From Ptiloglossa arizonensis (Eukaryota > Arthropoda > Insecta > Hymenoptera > Colletidae), in contig NW_027478965.1 in NCBI RefSeq assembly GCF_051014685.1, forward strand, positions 62,001 to 126,000: a stretch of 64,000 nucleotides of DNA, written 5' to 3'. Position numbers and translations under genes: made by a program. Of this stretch, positions 36,683 through 49,100 are shown piece by piece. The notes under the pieces are model-generated. The model had not been told where the DNA came from. It ran no database searches and was given only the letters and a program-made list of their open reading frames with translations. How positions within the stretch are numbered: the stretch's first letter is position 1; the number at the start of each line of letters is the position of its first letter.

Positions 36683-36690
36683 TATATATA
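36683..36690 (-). promoter_or_regulatory. Putative TATA box of LTR 2
   Basis: TATATATA at the same spacing upstream of the hammerhead as in the other LTRs. The neighbouring base on its upstream side (minus strand) is changed relative to LTRs 1 and 3. Confidence 0.55.
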
Positions 36691-36777
36691 CCGATCGGAG
36701 CAGGTACGGGAACTTGCGGGAAACGGTTGGTGGTGAGTTTCCCTCTGGTGGCAAGCGTGGGTAGTGCCGCCACATAA

Positions 36778-36784
36778 CCCCCTT
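36778..36784 (-). other. Polypurine tract before LTR 2
   Basis: AAGGGGG on the minus strand, then TTA and the LTR start, exactly as at LTR 1. Confidence 0.6.
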
Positions 36785-37268
36785 GCCAGTGGTAAACGAT
36801 ACTTTGAAGTTCCGTCCTGATGTCCCAGTGGCGTAGGTATTTGTTCCGTTGGTCGGTGGCACAACAGGCACAGGAGGAGGTTGTCCAGAGCGGTGGAAGA
36901 GAAGAATGCTTCTTTTTCGTAGTAAGGCCCAGCTGCTGTCGATTGCGGAATACGCGTGGCGAGCATCGTTTGCTCAAGCCGCGTTTTCGCTTGTTGTCCG
37001 ACGTTGATGCGTGCGCGTACCAGTATTTATGAAACGCATCGGTGTGGTCGGTGAATAATTTCGACAAGCTGCCTGCTGTCCTCCTGGGGTTGATCCTGAT
37101 GGTTAGCCGGGAGTATAGCGTTCGTGTCGTCGCTGGCAGGTCGAGGAGTCAACCCTCGGAGAGGGGGATTTACGAAAAATCGGCCTTTACGTTGCGTTCC
37201 TTCCATCGTCTTGTGCTGCACCTGTACTGCTGCTGTGCTGTTGTCCAGAAGGTTGCGTTGTTCTTAGA

Positions 37269-37279
37269 CGGGGTCACCA
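37269..37279 (-). other. Primer-binding site, copy 2 (tRNA-Trp type)
   Basis: TGGTGACCCCG on the minus strand, three bases (AAG) after the end of the 5' LTR. It is unchanged from copy 1 although flanking internal sequence has diverged, which is consistent with constraint. Confidence 0.75.
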
Positions 37280-37345
37280 CTTTGGCGGCGCTAAATTGAA
37301 GTATGTGAGGAAGGGGCGAACGGAAATATAAGGAAGTGGGGATAA

Positions 37346-37413
37346 GCGTTTCATCCCGGGCCTGCTAGTGGACTCGTCAGTAAGGCATCCTAGCAGGCCC
37401 TGCCTTATACGCC
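37346..37413 (-). ncRNA. Type III hammerhead ribozyme, copy 3
   Basis: Identical to copies 1 and 2 over 68 bases. The predicted cut is between 37408 and 37407. Cleavage here and at copy 2 would release a 759-nt RNA. As the 5'-most copy, it lies near the presumed start of the full-length transcript. Confidence 0.9.
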
Positions 37414-37441
37414 GGGACATTGGAAGATCGGTAAGAGGTCG

Positions 37442-37449
37442 TATATATA
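37442..37449 (-). promoter_or_regulatory. Putative TATA box of LTR 3
   Basis: TATATATA in the 5' LTR, same spacing to the hammerhead as in LTR 1. If the element is transcribed from its own promoter, this is the copy that would drive the complete dimer. Confidence 0.6.
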
Positions 37450-37534
37450 GCGATCGGAGCAGGTACGGGAACTTGCGGGAAACGGTTGGTGGTGAGTTTC
37501 CCTCTGGTGGCAAGCGTGGGTAAGTGCCGCCACA

Positions 37535-37540
37535 ATGGTT
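37535..37540. repeat. Target-site duplication, right copy (ATGGTT)
   Basis: Right-hand partner of 35751-35756. The satellite continues from here in the phase expected from the empty paralogue at 32051. Confidence 0.85.
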
Positions 37541-40100
37541 TCTCAACCATTTCTTAACTTCAAACTCCCATATCTCGCGAACGGAATGACGAACTCGAAA
37601 AATTCCTGTTGCATCTGAAAGTAGAAACTCGCCCGATTACAATGGTGTGTGTACTTTTCCCCTAGGCCATTCCAGTTATTGGTTTCGAGTATCAGACTTG
37701 TGAGAATTTTCATGGTTTCTCAACGATTTCCTTAACTTCAAACTCCCATACCTCGCGAACGGATTGACGAACTCCGGTAATTCCTGTTGCATCTGAAAGC
37801 AGAAACTCGCCCGATTACAACGGTATGTGAATGTTCCCCTAGGCCATTGTAGTTATTGGTTTCGAGTATCAGAATTGCGAAAATTTTAATGGTTTCTCAA
37901 CCATTTCTTAACTTCAAACTCCCATATCTCGCGAACGGAATGACGAACTCGAGAAATTCCTGTTGCATCTGAAAGTAGAAGCTCGCCCGATTACAATGGT
38001 GTGTGTACTTTTCCCTAGGCCATTCCAGTTCTTGGTTTCGAGTATCAGACTTGCGAAAATTTTCATGGTTTCTCAACCATTCCTTATCTTCGAACGCCCA
38101 TATCTCGCGAACGGATTGACGAACTCGAGAAATTCCTGTTGAATCTGAAAGCAGATACTCGCCCATTACGACGGTATGAGTATTTTTCCCCTAGGCCATT
38201 TTAGTTATTGGTTTCGAGTATCAGACTTGCGAAAATTTTGATGGTTTCTCAACCATTCTCTAATTTCAAACTCCCATATCTCGCGGACGGATTGACGAAC
38301 TCGAGAAATTCCTGTTGCATATGAAAGCAGATACTCGCCCGATTACAACGGTATGTGTATTTTTCACGTAGGCCATTGTAGTTATTGGTTTCGAGTATCA
38401 GACTTGCGAAAATTTTCATGGTTTCTCAACCATTCCTTATCTTCAAACCCCATATCTCGCGAACGGATTGACGAACTCGAGATATTCCTGTTGTATCTGA
38501 AAGTAGAAACTCGCCCGAATACAATGGTGTGTGTACTTTTCCCCTAGGCCATTCCAGTTAGTGGTATCGAGTATCAGATTTGCGAAAATTTTCATGGTTT
38601 CTCAACCATTTCTTAACTTCAAACTCCCATATCTCGCGAACGGAATGACGAACTCGAAAAATTCCTGTTGCATCTGAAAGTAGAAACTCGCCCGATTACA
38701 ATGGTGTGTGTACTTTTCCCCTAGGCCATTCCAGTTATTGGTTTCGAGTATCAGACTTGCGAGAATTTTCATGGTTTCTCAACCATTTCCTTAACTTCAA
38801 ACTCCCATACCTCGCGAACGGATTGACGAACTCCGGTAATTCCTGTTGCATCTGAAAGCAGAAACTCGCCCGATTACAACGGTATGTGAATGTTCCCCTA
38901 GGCCATTGTAGTTATTGGTTTCGAGTATCAGACTTGCGAAAATTTTCATGGTTTCTCAACCATTTCTTAACTTCAAACTCCCATATCTCGCGAACGGAAT
39001 GACGAACTCGAGAAATTCCTGTTGCATCTGAAAGTAGAAGCTCGCCCGATTACAATGGTGTGTGTACTTTTCCCTAGGCCATTCCAGTTCTTGGTTTCGA
39101 GTATCAGACTTGCGAAAATTTTCATGGTTTCTCAACCATTCCTTATCTTCGAACGCCCATATCTCGCGAACGGATTGACGAACTCGAGAAATTCCTGTTG
39201 AATCTGAAAGCAGATACTCGCCCATTACGACGGTATGAGTATTTTTCCCCTAGGCCATTTTAGTTATTGGTTTCGAGTATCAGACTTGCGAAAATTTTGA
39301 TGGTTTCTCAACCATTCTTTAATTTCAAACTCCAATATCTCGCGGACGGATTGACGAACTCGAGAAATTCCTGTTGCATATGAAAGCAGATACTCGCCCG
39401 ATTACAACGGTATGTGTATTTTTCACGTAGGCCATTGTAGTTATTGGTTTCGAGTATCAGACTTGCGAAAATTTTCATGGTTTCTCAACCATTTCTTAAC
39501 TTCAAACTCCCATATCTCGCGAACGGAATGACGAACTCGAGAAATTCCTGTTGCATCTGAAAGCAGAAACACGCCCGATTACAATGGTGTGTGTACTTTT
39601 CCCTAGGCCATTCCAGTTATTGGTTTCGAGTATCAGACTTGCGAAAATTTTGATTGTTTCTCAACCATTCCTTATCTTCAAACCCCCATATCTCGTGAAC
39701 GGAATGACGAACTCGAAAAATTCCTGTTGCATCTGAAAGTAGAAACTCGCCCGATTACAATGGTGTGTGTGCTTTTCCCCTAGGCCATTCCAGTTATTGG
39801 TTTCGAGTATCATAACCGCGAAAATTTTGATGGTTTGTCAACCATTTCTTAACTTCAAACTCCCATATCTCGCGAACGGATTGACGAACTCGAGAAATTC
39901 CCGTTGCGTCTGAAAGTGGAAACTCGCCCGATTACAAAGGTATGTGTACTTTTCCCCTAGGCCATTCCAGTTATTGGTATCGAGTATCAGACTTGCGAAA
40001 ATTTTCATGGTTTCTCAACCATTTCTTAACTTCAAGCTCCCATATCTCGCGAACGGAATAACGAACTCGAGAAATTCCTGTTGCATCTGAAAGTTGAAGC
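37541..40100 (+). repeat. Zone 3 continued: 1,059-bp six-monomer repeats after the element
   Basis: The 'cacgtagg' marker recurs at 38365 and 39424 (1,059 bp apart), and the neighbouring monomers match those of 22740-29775. The unit breaks down after about 39500 and passes into the subtypes of the next zone. Confidence 0.85.
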
Positions 40101-43100
40101 TCGCCCGATCACAACGGTGTGTGTACTTTTCCCTAGGCCATTCAAGTTATTGGTTTCGAGTATCAGACCAGCGAAAATTTTGTTGGTATCTCAACCATTC
40201 CTTAACTTCAAACTCCCATATGTCGCGAACGGATTGACGAACTCGAGAAATTCCTGTTGCACCTGAAACCAGAATCTCGCCCGATTACAATGGTGTGTGT
40301 ACTTTTCCCCTAGGCCATTCCAGTTATTCTTTTCTAGCATCAGAATTGCGAAAATTTTGTTGTTTCTCAACCATTCGTTAACTTCAAACTCCCATATCTC
40401 GCGAACGGATTGACGAACTCGAGAAATTCCTGTTGCGACTGAAAGTGGAAACTCGCCCGATTACAAAGGTATGTGTACTTTTCCCCTAGGCAATTCCAGT
40501 TATTGGTTTCGAGTATCAGACCAGCGAAAATTTTGATGATTTCTCAACCATTCCTTAACTTCAAACTCCCATATCTCGCGAACGGATTGACGAACTCGAG
40601 AAATTCCTGTTGCATCTGAAAGCAGAAACTCGCCCGATTACAACGGTATGTGCATTTTTGCCCTAGGCCATAGTAGTTATTGGTTTCGAGTATTAGACTT
40701 GCGAAAATTTCGATCGTTTCTCAAGCATTCCTTAACTTCAAGCTCCCATATCTCGCGAACGGATCGACGAACTCGTGAAATTCCTGTTGCGTCGGAAAGT
40801 GGAAACTCGCCCGATTAAAAAGGTATGTGTACTTTTCCCCTAGGCCATTCCAGTTATTGGTTTCGAGTATCAGACCAGCGAAAATTTTGATGATTTCTCA
40901 ACCATTCCTTAACTTCAAACTCCCATATCTCGCGAACGGATTGACGAACTCGAGAAATTCCTGTTGCATCTGAAAGTAGAAACTCGACCGATTACAATGG
41001 TGTGTGTGCTTTTCCCGTAGGCCATTCCAGTTATTGGTTTCGAGAATCAGACTTGCGAAAATTTTGATGGTTTCTCAACCATTCCTTGACTTCAAACCCA
41101 CATATCTCGCGAACGGATTTACGAACTCGAGAAATTCCTGTTGCATCTGAAAGCAGAAACTCGCCCGATTACAACGGTATGTGCATTTTTGCCCTAGGCC
41201 ATAGTAGTTATTGGTTTCGAGTATTAGACTTGCGAAAATTTTGATGGTTTCTCAACCATTCCTTAACTTCAAACTCCCATATCTCGCGAACGGATTGACG
41301 AACTCGAGAAATTCCTGTTGCATCTGAAAGCAGAAACTCGCCCGATTACGACGGTATGTGTATTTTTCCCCTAAGCCTTTGTAGTTATTGGTTTCGTGTA
41401 TCAGACTTTCGAAAATTTTGATGGTTTCTCAACCGTTCCTTAACTTCAACCACCCATATCTCGCGAACGGAATGACGAACTCGAGAAATTCCTGTTGCAT
41501 CTGAAAGCAGAAAGTGGCCCGTTTACAACGGCATGTGTATTTTTGCCCTAGCCAATAGTAGTTATTGGTTTCGAGTATCAGACATGCGAAAATTTTGATG
41601 ATTTCTCAACCATTGCTTAACTTCAAACTCCCATATCTCGCGAACGGAATGACGAACTCGAGAAATTCTAGTTGCATCTGAAAGTAGAAGCTCGCCCGAT
41701 TACAATGGTGTGTGTACTTTTCCCTAGGCCATTCCAGTTATTGGTTTCGAGTATCAGACTTGCGAAAATTTTGATGGTTTCTCAACCGCTCCTTAACTTC
41801 AAACTCCCATATCTCGCGAACGGATCGACGAACTCGTGAAATTCCTGTTGCGTCGGAAAGTGGAAACTCGCCCGATTACAAAGGTATGTGTACTTTTCCC
41901 CTAGGCCATTCCAGTTATTGGTTTCGAGCATCAGACCAGCGAAAATTTTGATGATTTCTCAACCATTCCTTAACTTCAAACTCCCATATCTCGCGAACGG
42001 ATTGACGAACTCTAGAAATTCCGGTTGCATCTGAAAGCAGAAACTCGCCCGATTACAACGGTATGTGCATTTTTGCCCTAGGCCATAGTAGTTATTGGTT
42101 TCGAGTATTAGACTTGCGAATATTTCGATCGTTTCTCAAGCATTCCTTAACTTCAAGCTCCCATATCTCGCGAACGGATCGACGAACTCGTGAAATTCCT
42201 GTTGCGTCGGAAAGTGGAAACTCGCCCGATTAAAAAGGTATGTGTACTTTTCCCCTAGGCCATTCCAGTTATTGGTTTCGAGTATCAGACCAGCGAAAAT
42301 TTTGATGATTTCTCAACCATTCCTTAACTTCAAACTCCCATATCTCGCGAACGGATTGACGAACTCGAGAAATTCCTGTTGCATGTGAAGGTAGAAACTC
42401 GCCCGATTACAACGGTATGTGTATTTTTCCCCTAGGCCTCTGTAGTTATTGCTTTCGAGTGTCAGACTTGCGAAAATTTTGATGGTTTCTCAACCATTCC
42501 TTAACATCAAACTCCCATATCTCGCGAACGGATTGACGAACTCGAGAATTTCCTATTGCATCTGAAAGTAGAAACTCGCCCGATTACAATGGTGTGTGTG
42601 CTTTTCCCGTAGGCCATTCCAGTTATTGGTTTCGAGAATCAGACTTGCGAAAATTTTGATGGTTTCTCAACCATTCCTTGACTTCAAACCCACATATCTC
42701 GCGAACGGATTTACGAACTCGAGAAATTCCTGTTGCATCTGAAAGCAGAAACTCGCCCGATTACAACGGTATGTGCATTTTTGCCCTAGGCCATAGTAGT
42801 TATTGGTTTCGAGTATTAGACTTGCGAAAATTTTGATGGTTTCTCAGCCATTCCTTAACTTCAAACTCCCATATCTCGCGAACGGATTGACGAACTCGAG
42901 AAATTCCTGTTGCATCTGAAAGCAGAAACTCGCCCGATTACGACGGTATGTGTATTTTTCCCCTAAGCCTTTGTAGTTATTGGTTTCGTGTATCAGACTT
43001 TCGAAAATTTTGATGGTTTCTCAACCGTTCCTTAACTTCAACCACCCATATCTCGCGAACGGAATGACGAACTCGAGAAATTCCTGTTGCATCTGAAAGC

Positions 43101-46100
43101 AGAAAGTGGCCCGTTTACAACGGCATGTGTATTTTTGCCCTAGCCAATAGTAGTTATTGGTTTCGAGTATCAGACTTGCGAAAATTTTGATGATTTCTCA
43201 ACCATTCCTTAACTTCAAACTCCCATATCTCGCGAACGGAATGACGAACTCGAGAAATTCTAGTTGCATCTGAAAGTAGAAGCTCGCCCGATTACAATGG
43301 TGTGTGTACTTTTCCCTAGGCCATTCCAGTTATTGGTTTCGAGTATCAGACTTGCGAAAATTTTGATGGTTTCTCAACCGCTCCTTAACTTCAAACTCCC
43401 ATATCTCGCGAACGGATCGACGAACTCGTGAAATTCCTGTTGCGTCGGAAAGTGGAAACTCGCCCGATTACAAAGGTATGTGTACTTTTCCCCTAGGCCA
43501 TTCCAGTTATTGGTTTCGAGTATCAGACCCGCGAAAATTTTGATGATTTCTCAACCATTCCTTAACTTCAAACTCCCATATCTCGCGAACGGATTGACGA
43601 ACTCGAGAAATTCCTGTTGCATGTGAAAGTAGAAACTCGCCCGATTACAACGGTATGTGTATTTTTCCCCTAGGCCTCTGTAGTTATTGCTTTCGAGTGT
43701 CAGACTTGCGAAAATTTTGATGGTTTCTCAACCATTCCTTAACATCAAACTCCCATATCTCGCGAACGGATTGACGAACTCGAGAATTTCCTATTGCATC
43801 TGAAAGTAGAAACTCGCCCGATTACAATGGTGTGTGTGCTTTTCCCGTAGGCCATTCCAGTTATTGGTTTCGAGAATCAGACTTGCGAAAATTTTGATGG
43901 TTTCTCAACCATTCCTTGACTTCAAACCCACATATCTCGCGAACGGATTTACGAACTCGAGAAATTCCTGTTGCATCTGAAAGCAGAAACTCGCCCGATT
44001 ACAACGGTATGTGCATTTTTGCCCTAGGCCATAGTAGTTATTGGTTTCGAGTATTAGACTTGCGAAAATTTTGATGGTTTCTCAACCATTCCTTAACTTC
44101 AAACTCCCATATCTCGCGAACGGATTGACGAACTCGAGAAATTCCTGTTGCATCTGAAAGCAGAAACTCGCCCGATTACGACGGTATGTGTATTTTTCCC
44201 CTAAGCCTTTGTAGTTATTGGTTTCGTGTATCAGACTTTCGAAAATTTTGATGGTTTCTCAACCGTTCGTTAACTTCAACCACCCATATCTCGCGAACGG
44301 AATGACGAACTCGAGAAATTCCTGTTGCATCTGAAAGCAGAAAGTGGCCCGTTTACAACGGCATGTGTATTTTTGCCCTAGCCAATAGTAGTTATTGGTT
44401 TCGAGTATCAGACTTGCGAAAATTTTGATGATTTCTCAACCATTCCTTAACTTCAAACTCCCATATCTCGCGAACGGAATGACGAACTCGAGAAATTCTA
44501 GTTGCATCTGAAAGTAGAAGCTCGCCCGATTACAATGGTGTGTGTACTTTTCCCTAGGCCATTCCAGTTATTGGTTTCGAGTATCAGACTTGCGAAAATT
44601 TTGATGGTTTCTCAACCGCTCCTTAACTTCAAACTCCCATATCTCGCGAACGGATCGACGAACTCGTGAAATTCCTGTTGCGTCGGAAAGTGGAAACTCG
44701 CCCGATTACAAAGGTATGTGTACTTTTCCCCTAGGCCATTCCAGATATTGGTTTCGAGTATCAGACCCGCGAAAATTTTGATGATTTCTCAACCATTCCT
44801 TAACTTCAAACTCCCATATCTCGCGAACGGATTGACGAACTCGAGAAATTCCTGTTGCATGTGAAAGTAGAAACTCGCCCGATTACAACGGTATGTGTAT
44901 TTTTCCCCTAGGCCTCTGTAGTTATTGCTTTCGAGTGTCAGACTTGCGAAAATTTTGATGGTTTCTCAACCATTCCTTAACATCAAACTCCCATATCTTG
45001 CGAACGGATTGACGAACTCGAGAATTTCCTATTGCATCTGAAAGTAGAAACTCGACCGATTACAATGGTGTGTGTGCTTTTCCCGTAGGCCATTCCAGTT
45101 ATTGGTTTCGAGAATCAGACTTGCGAAAATTTTGATGGTTTCTCAACCATTCCTTAACTTCAAACCCACATATCTCGCGAACGGATTTACGAACTCGAGA
45201 AATTCCTGTTGCGTCTGAAAGCAGAAACTCGCCCGATTACAACGGTATGTGCATTTTTGCCCTAGGCCATAGTAGTTATTGGTTTCGAGTATTAGACTTG
45301 CGAAAATTTTGATGGTTTCTCAACCATTCCTTAACTTCAAACTCCCATATCTCGCGAACGGATTGACGAACTCGAGAAATTCCTGTTGCATCTGAAAGCA
45401 GAAACTCGCCCGATTACGACGGTATGTGTATTTTTCCCCTAAGCCTTTGTAGTTATTGGTTTCGTGTATCAGACTTTCGAAAATTTTGATGGTTTCTCAA
45501 CCGTTCCTTAACTTCAACCACCCATATCTCGCGAACGGAATGACGAACTCGAGAAATTCCTGTTGCATCTGAAAGCAGAAAGTGGCCCGTTTACAACGGC
45601 ATGTGTATTTTTGCCCTAGCCAATAGTAGTTATTGGTTTCGAGTATCAGACTTGCGAAAATTTTGATGATTTCTCAACCATTCCTTAACTTCAAACTCCC
45701 ATATCTCGCGAACGGAATGACGAACTCGAGAAATTCTAGTTGCATCTGAAAGTAGAAGCTCGCCCGATTACAATGGTGTGTGTACTTTTCCCTAGGCCAT
45801 TCCAGTTATTGGTTTCGAGTATCAGACTTGCGAAAATTTTGATGGTTTCTCAACCGCTCCTTAACTTCAAACTCCCATATCTCGCGAACGGATCGACGAA
45901 CTCGTGAAATTCCTGTTGCGTCGGAAAGTGGAAACTCGCCCGATTACAAAGGTATGTGTACTTTTCCCCTAAGCCATTCCAGTTATTGGTTTCGAGTATC
46001 AGACCAGCGAAAATTTTGATGATTTCTCAACCATTCCTTAACTTCAAACTCCCATATCTCGCGAACGGACTGACGAACTCTAGAAATTCCTGTTGCATCT

Positions 46101-49100
46101 GAAAGCAGAAACTCGCCCGATTACAACGGTATGTGCATTTTTGCCCTAGGCCATAGTAGTTATTGGTTTCGAGTATTAGACTTGCGAATATTTCGATCGT
46201 TTCTCAAGCATTCCTTAACTTCAAGCTCCCATATCTCGCGAACGGATCGACGAACTCGTGAAATTCCTGTTGCGTCGGAAAGTGGAAACTCGCCCGATTA
46301 AAAAGGTATGTGTACTTTTCCCCTAGGCCATTCCAGTTATTGGTTTCGAGTATCAGACCAGCGAAAATTTTGATGATTTCTCAACCATTCCTTAACTTCA
46401 AACTCCCATATCTCGCGAACGGATTGACGAACTCGAGAAATTCCTGTTGCATGTGAAGGTAGAAACTCGCCCGATTACAACGGTATGTGTATTTTTCCCC
46501 TAGGCCTCTGTAGTTATTGCTTTCGAGTGTCAGACTTGCGAAAATTTTGATGGTTTCTCAACCATTCCTTAACATCAAACTCCCATATCTCGCGAACGGA
46601 TTGACGAACTCGAGAATTTCCTATTGCATCTGAAAGTAGAAACTCGCCCGATTACAATGGTGTGTGTGCTTTTCCCGTAGGCCATTCCAGTTATTGGTTT
46701 CGAGAATCAGACTTGCGAAAATTTTGATGGTTTCTCAACCATTCCTTGACTTCAAACCCACATATCTCGCGAACGGATTTACGAACTCGAGAAATTCCTG
46801 TTGCATCTGAAAGCAGAAACTCGCCCGATTACAACGGTATGTGCATTTTTGCCCTAGGCCATAGTAGTTATTGGTTTCGAGTATTAGACTTGCGAAAATT
46901 TTGATGGTTTCTCAACCATTCCTTAACTTCAAACTCCCATATCTCGCGAACGGATTGACGAACTCGAGAAATTCCTGTTGCATCTGAAAGCAGAAACTCG
47001 CCCGATTACGACGGTATGTGTATTTTTTCCCTAAGCCTTTGTAGTTATTGGTTTCGTGTATCAGACTTTCGAAAATTTTGATGGTTTCTCAACCGTTCCT
47101 TAACTTCAACCACCCATATCTCGCGAACGGAATGACGAACTCGAGAAATTCCTGTTGCATCTGAAAGCAGAAAGTGGCCCGTTTACAACGGCATGTGTAT
47201 TTTTGCCCTAGCCAATAGTAGTTATTGGTTTCGAGTATCAGACTTGCGAAAATTTTGATGATTTCTCAACCATTCCTTAACTTCAAACTCCCATATCTCG
47301 CGAACGGAATGACGAACTCGAGAAATTCTAGTTGCATCTGAAAGTAGAAGCTCGCCCGATTACAATGGTGTGTGTACTTTTCCCTAGGCCATTCCAGTTA
47401 TTGGTTTCGAGTATCAGACTTGCGAAAATTTTGATGGTTTCTCAACCGCTCCTTAACTTCAAACTCCCATATCTCGCGAACGGATCGACGAACTCGTGAA
47501 ATTCCTGTTGCGTCGGAAAGTGGAAACTCGCCCGATTACAAAGGTATGTGTACTTTTCCCCTAGGCCATTCCAGTTATTGGTTTCGAGTATCAGACCCGC
47601 GAAAATTTTGATGATTTCTCAACCATTCCTTAACTTCAAACTCCCATATCTCGCGAACGGATTGACGAACTCGAGAAATTCCTGTTGCATGTGAAAGTAG
47701 AAACTCGCCCGATTACAACGGTATGTGTATTTTTCCCCTAGGCCTCTGTAGTTATTGCTTTCGAGTGTCAGACTTGCGAAAATTTTGATGGTTTCTCAAC
47801 CATTCCTTAACATCAAACTCCCATATCTCGCGAACGGATTGACGAACTCGAGAATTTCCTATTGCATCTGAAAGTAGAAACTCGCCCGATTACAATGGTG
47901 TGTGTGCTTTTCCCGTAGGCCATTCCAGTTATTGGTTTCGAGAATCAGACTTGCGAAAATTTTGATGGTTTCTCAACCATTCCTTAACTTCAAACCCACA
48001 TATCTCGCGAACGGATTTACGAACTCGAGAAATTCCTGTTGCGTCTGAAAGCAGAAACTCGCCCGATTACAACGGTATGTGCATTTTTGCCCTAGGCCAT
48101 AGTAGTTATTGGTTTCGAGTATTAGACTTGCGAAAATTTTGATGGTTTCTCAACCATTCCTTAACTTCAAACTCCCATATCTCGCGAACGGATTGACGAA
48201 CTCGAGAAATTCCTGTTGCATCTGAAAGCAGAAACTCGCCCGATTACGACGGTATGTGTATTTTTCCCCTAAGCCTTTGTAGTTATTGGTTTCGTGTATC
48301 AGACTTTCGAAAATTTTGATGGTTTCTCAACCGTTCCTTAACTTCAACCACCCATATCTCGCGAACGGAATGACGAACTCGAGAAATTCCTGTTGCATCT
48401 GAAAGCAGAAAGTGGCCCGTTTACAACGGCATGTGTATTTTTGCCCTAGCCAATAGTAGTTATTGGTTTCGAGTATCAGACTTGCGAAAATTTTGATGAT
48501 TTCTCAACCATTCCTTAACTTCAAACTCCCATATCTCGCGAACGGAATGACGAACTCGAGAAATTCTAGTTGCATCTGAAAGTAGAAGCTCGCCCGATTA
48601 CAATGGTGTGTGTACTTTTCCCTAGGCCATTCCAGTTATTGGTTTCGAGTATCAGACTTGCGAAAATTTTGATGGTTTCTCAACCGCTCCTTAACTTCAA
48701 ACTCCCATATCTCGCGAACGGATCGACGAACTCGTGAAATTCCTGTTGCGTCGGAAAGTGGAAACTCGCCCGATTACAAAGGTATGTGTACTTTTCCCCT
48801 AAGCCATTCCAGTTATTGGTTTCGAGTATCAGACCAGCGAAAATTTTGATGATTTCTCAACCATTCCTTAACTTCAAACTCCCATATCTCGCGAACGGAC
48901 TGACGAACTCTAGAAATTCCTGTTGCATCTGAAAGCAGAAACTCGCCCGATTACAACGGTATGTGCATTTTTGCCCTAGGCCATAGTAGTTATTGGTTTC
49001 GAGTATTAGACTTGCGAATATTTCGATCGTTTCTCAAGCATTCCTTAACTTCAAGCTCCCATATCTCGCGAACGGATCGACGAACTCGTGAAATTCCTGT

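Larger units (their letters stand above)
36524..36774 (-). mobile_element. LTR 2 (middle LTR)
   Basis: About 251 bp, with the same ends, TATA box (36683-36690) and hammerhead (36587-36654) as the outer LTRs. It differs from them by a G-to-C change beside the TATA box and a one-base deletion near its 5' end. Its 3' segment resembles LTR 1 more than LTR 3, but differs from both close to the terminus. It has no target duplication of its own, so it arrived as part of the dimer or arose by recombination. Confidence 0.85.
36775..37282 (-). mobile_element. Internal region 2 of the retroelement
   Basis: About 508 bp between LTR 3 and LTR 2. Its first ~75 plus-strand bases, next to the polypurine tract, are identical to internal region 1; the rest diverges by roughly 7-8% with indels. 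No coding domain is recognisable. As the internal region next to the 5' LTR, it carries the primer-binding site that would be used in a full-length transcript. Confidence 0.8.
35757..37534 (-). mobile_element. Retrozyme-like non-autonomous LTR retroelement, dimeric (LTR-int-LTR-int-LTR)
   Basis: The only non-satellite sequence in the window. On the minus strand it reads LTR (37534-37283), internal (37282-36775), LTR (36774-36524), internal (36523-36010), LTR (36009-35757). Each LTR begins TG and ends CA, with a short terminal inversion TGGCGGC/GCCGCCA. Each internal starts with a tRNA-Trp-type primer-binding site after AAG, and ends with a polypurine tract. Every LTR carries a TATA box and a type III hammerhead ribozyme. 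The element is flanked by a target duplication, and an empty site exists at 32051. No gag, protease, reverse transcriptase or integrase is recognisable, so it must depend on enzymes supplied elsewhere. Known retrozymes share this plan and spread through self-cleaved circular RNAs; the assignment here is by structure only. It is more GC-rich than the satellite around it. Confidence 0.87.
37283..37534 (-). mobile_element. LTR 3 (5' LTR of the element)
   Basis: About 252 bp. Bases 37336-37534 are identical to LTR 1, while the 53-base 3' segment (37283-37335) is clearly different ('gaaggggcgaacgg' and 'atataaggaa' where LTR 1 has 'gtaggagagaacgg' and 'ataggaaaag'). It contains the TATA box at 37442-37449 and the hammerhead at 37346-37413. 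It abuts the right target duplication. Confidence 0.85.

Noticed and set aside
36121..37067. Possible gag-like or other coding remnant in the internal regions
   Set aside because: The two internal copies differ by frame-shifting indels, the open frames do not coincide over their lengths, and I recognise no zinc knuckle, protease or reverse transcriptase motif.
35757..37534. Ribosomal DNA intergenic spacer repeats (tandem ~760-bp units with TATA-like promoters)
   Set aside because: The hammerheads, TG...CA ends, primer-binding sites, polypurine tracts, target duplication and empty paralogue explain the sequence better, and no rRNA gene sequence is present.
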